Part shown: positions 47,157 to 47,185 of the stretch, in pieces | Numbering within the stretch: the stretch's first letter is position 1 | How the letters are laid out: each line of letters starts with the position of its first letter | From: Aphanizomenon flos-aquae FACHB-1287 | Lineage (GTDB): Bacteria; Cyanobacteriota; Cyanobacteriia; Cyanobacteriales; Nostocaceae | Assembly: GCF_014698755.1 (NCBI RefSeq) | Contig: NZ_JACJTO010000034.1 | Location: 1 to 47,185 of the forward strand | Direction of reading: 5' to 3' | DNA: 47,185 bases | The notes under the pieces: model-generated | Seen by the model: only the letters and a program-made list of their open reading frames with translations | Databases searched by the model: none | Told to the model about the DNA's origin: nothing | Program-made: the position numbers and the translations under genes

Positions 47157-47185
47157 TTAACCATGATCATAAACTCATTTCCCAA

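Overview
The window comes from a filamentous, heterocyst-forming cyanobacterium of the Nostocales, of the Anabaena/Dolichospermum/Nostoc kind. The evidence is a full-length HetR (299 residues), a small RGSGR-containing PatX-type peptide precursor, NDH-1 subunit 4, the cyanobacterial split atpB-atpE (beta-epsilon) ATP synthase operon, HIP1-like GCGATCGC sites throughout, and heptanucleotide repeats of the STRR class between genes. The DNA is AT-rich and gene order is mosaic, with mostly single genes or pairs.

Layout. 1-9.5 kb: a TonB-like protein with a VQKPQ repeat, tRNA-Gly(TCC), ATP synthase beta and epsilon, QueG overlapping a HAD phosphatase, RecA, a DUF1818-type protein, tRNA-Pro(GGG) and NdhD. 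9.7-12.3 kb: MoaA converging on ribosomal protein S4, then a small exported protein with regularly spaced cysteines. 12.3-18.5 kb is the differentiation-related block, all on the minus strand: hetR, a coiled-coil/EamA transporter fusion, a PiT phosphate permease and a patX-like gene with a TCCGGA (DIF-type) promoter element. 18.5-29.1 kb: an FAD oxidoreductase, a MidA-type methyltransferase, a tiny membrane protein, a beta-hydroxyacid dehydrogenase homologue with Thr in place of the catalytic Lys, a large RTX repeat protein and a GH15/phosphorylase-kinase-like protein.

29.1-38 kb: a MITE-like element with a perfect 11-bp flanking duplication, an ATP-grasp ligase, a site-2-protease homologue, a HicA/HicB-type toxin-antitoxin pair lying between a truncated and an intact copy of the same hypothetical gene, CoaBC with a DUF2555-type protein, and a serine esterase. 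38-47.2 kb: PurH, a strong candidate Yfr2-family small RNA with its own promoter and terminator, a YbjN-like protein, a lipoate-ligase-family protein, and a compact three-gene cluster (winged-helix-like protein, P-loop ATPase, RNase D-type exonuclease).

The most interesting points are three. HetR and an RGSGR peptide precursor, which are activator and likely diffusible inhibitor of the same pattern-forming circuit, lie about 5 kb apart. The Yfr2-like RNA has a 5' segment complementary to the conserved single-stranded motif of Yfr1. The wHTH-ATPase-exonuclease cluster has no function I recognise. All assignments rest on reading the sequence and on remembered family features; no search was run.
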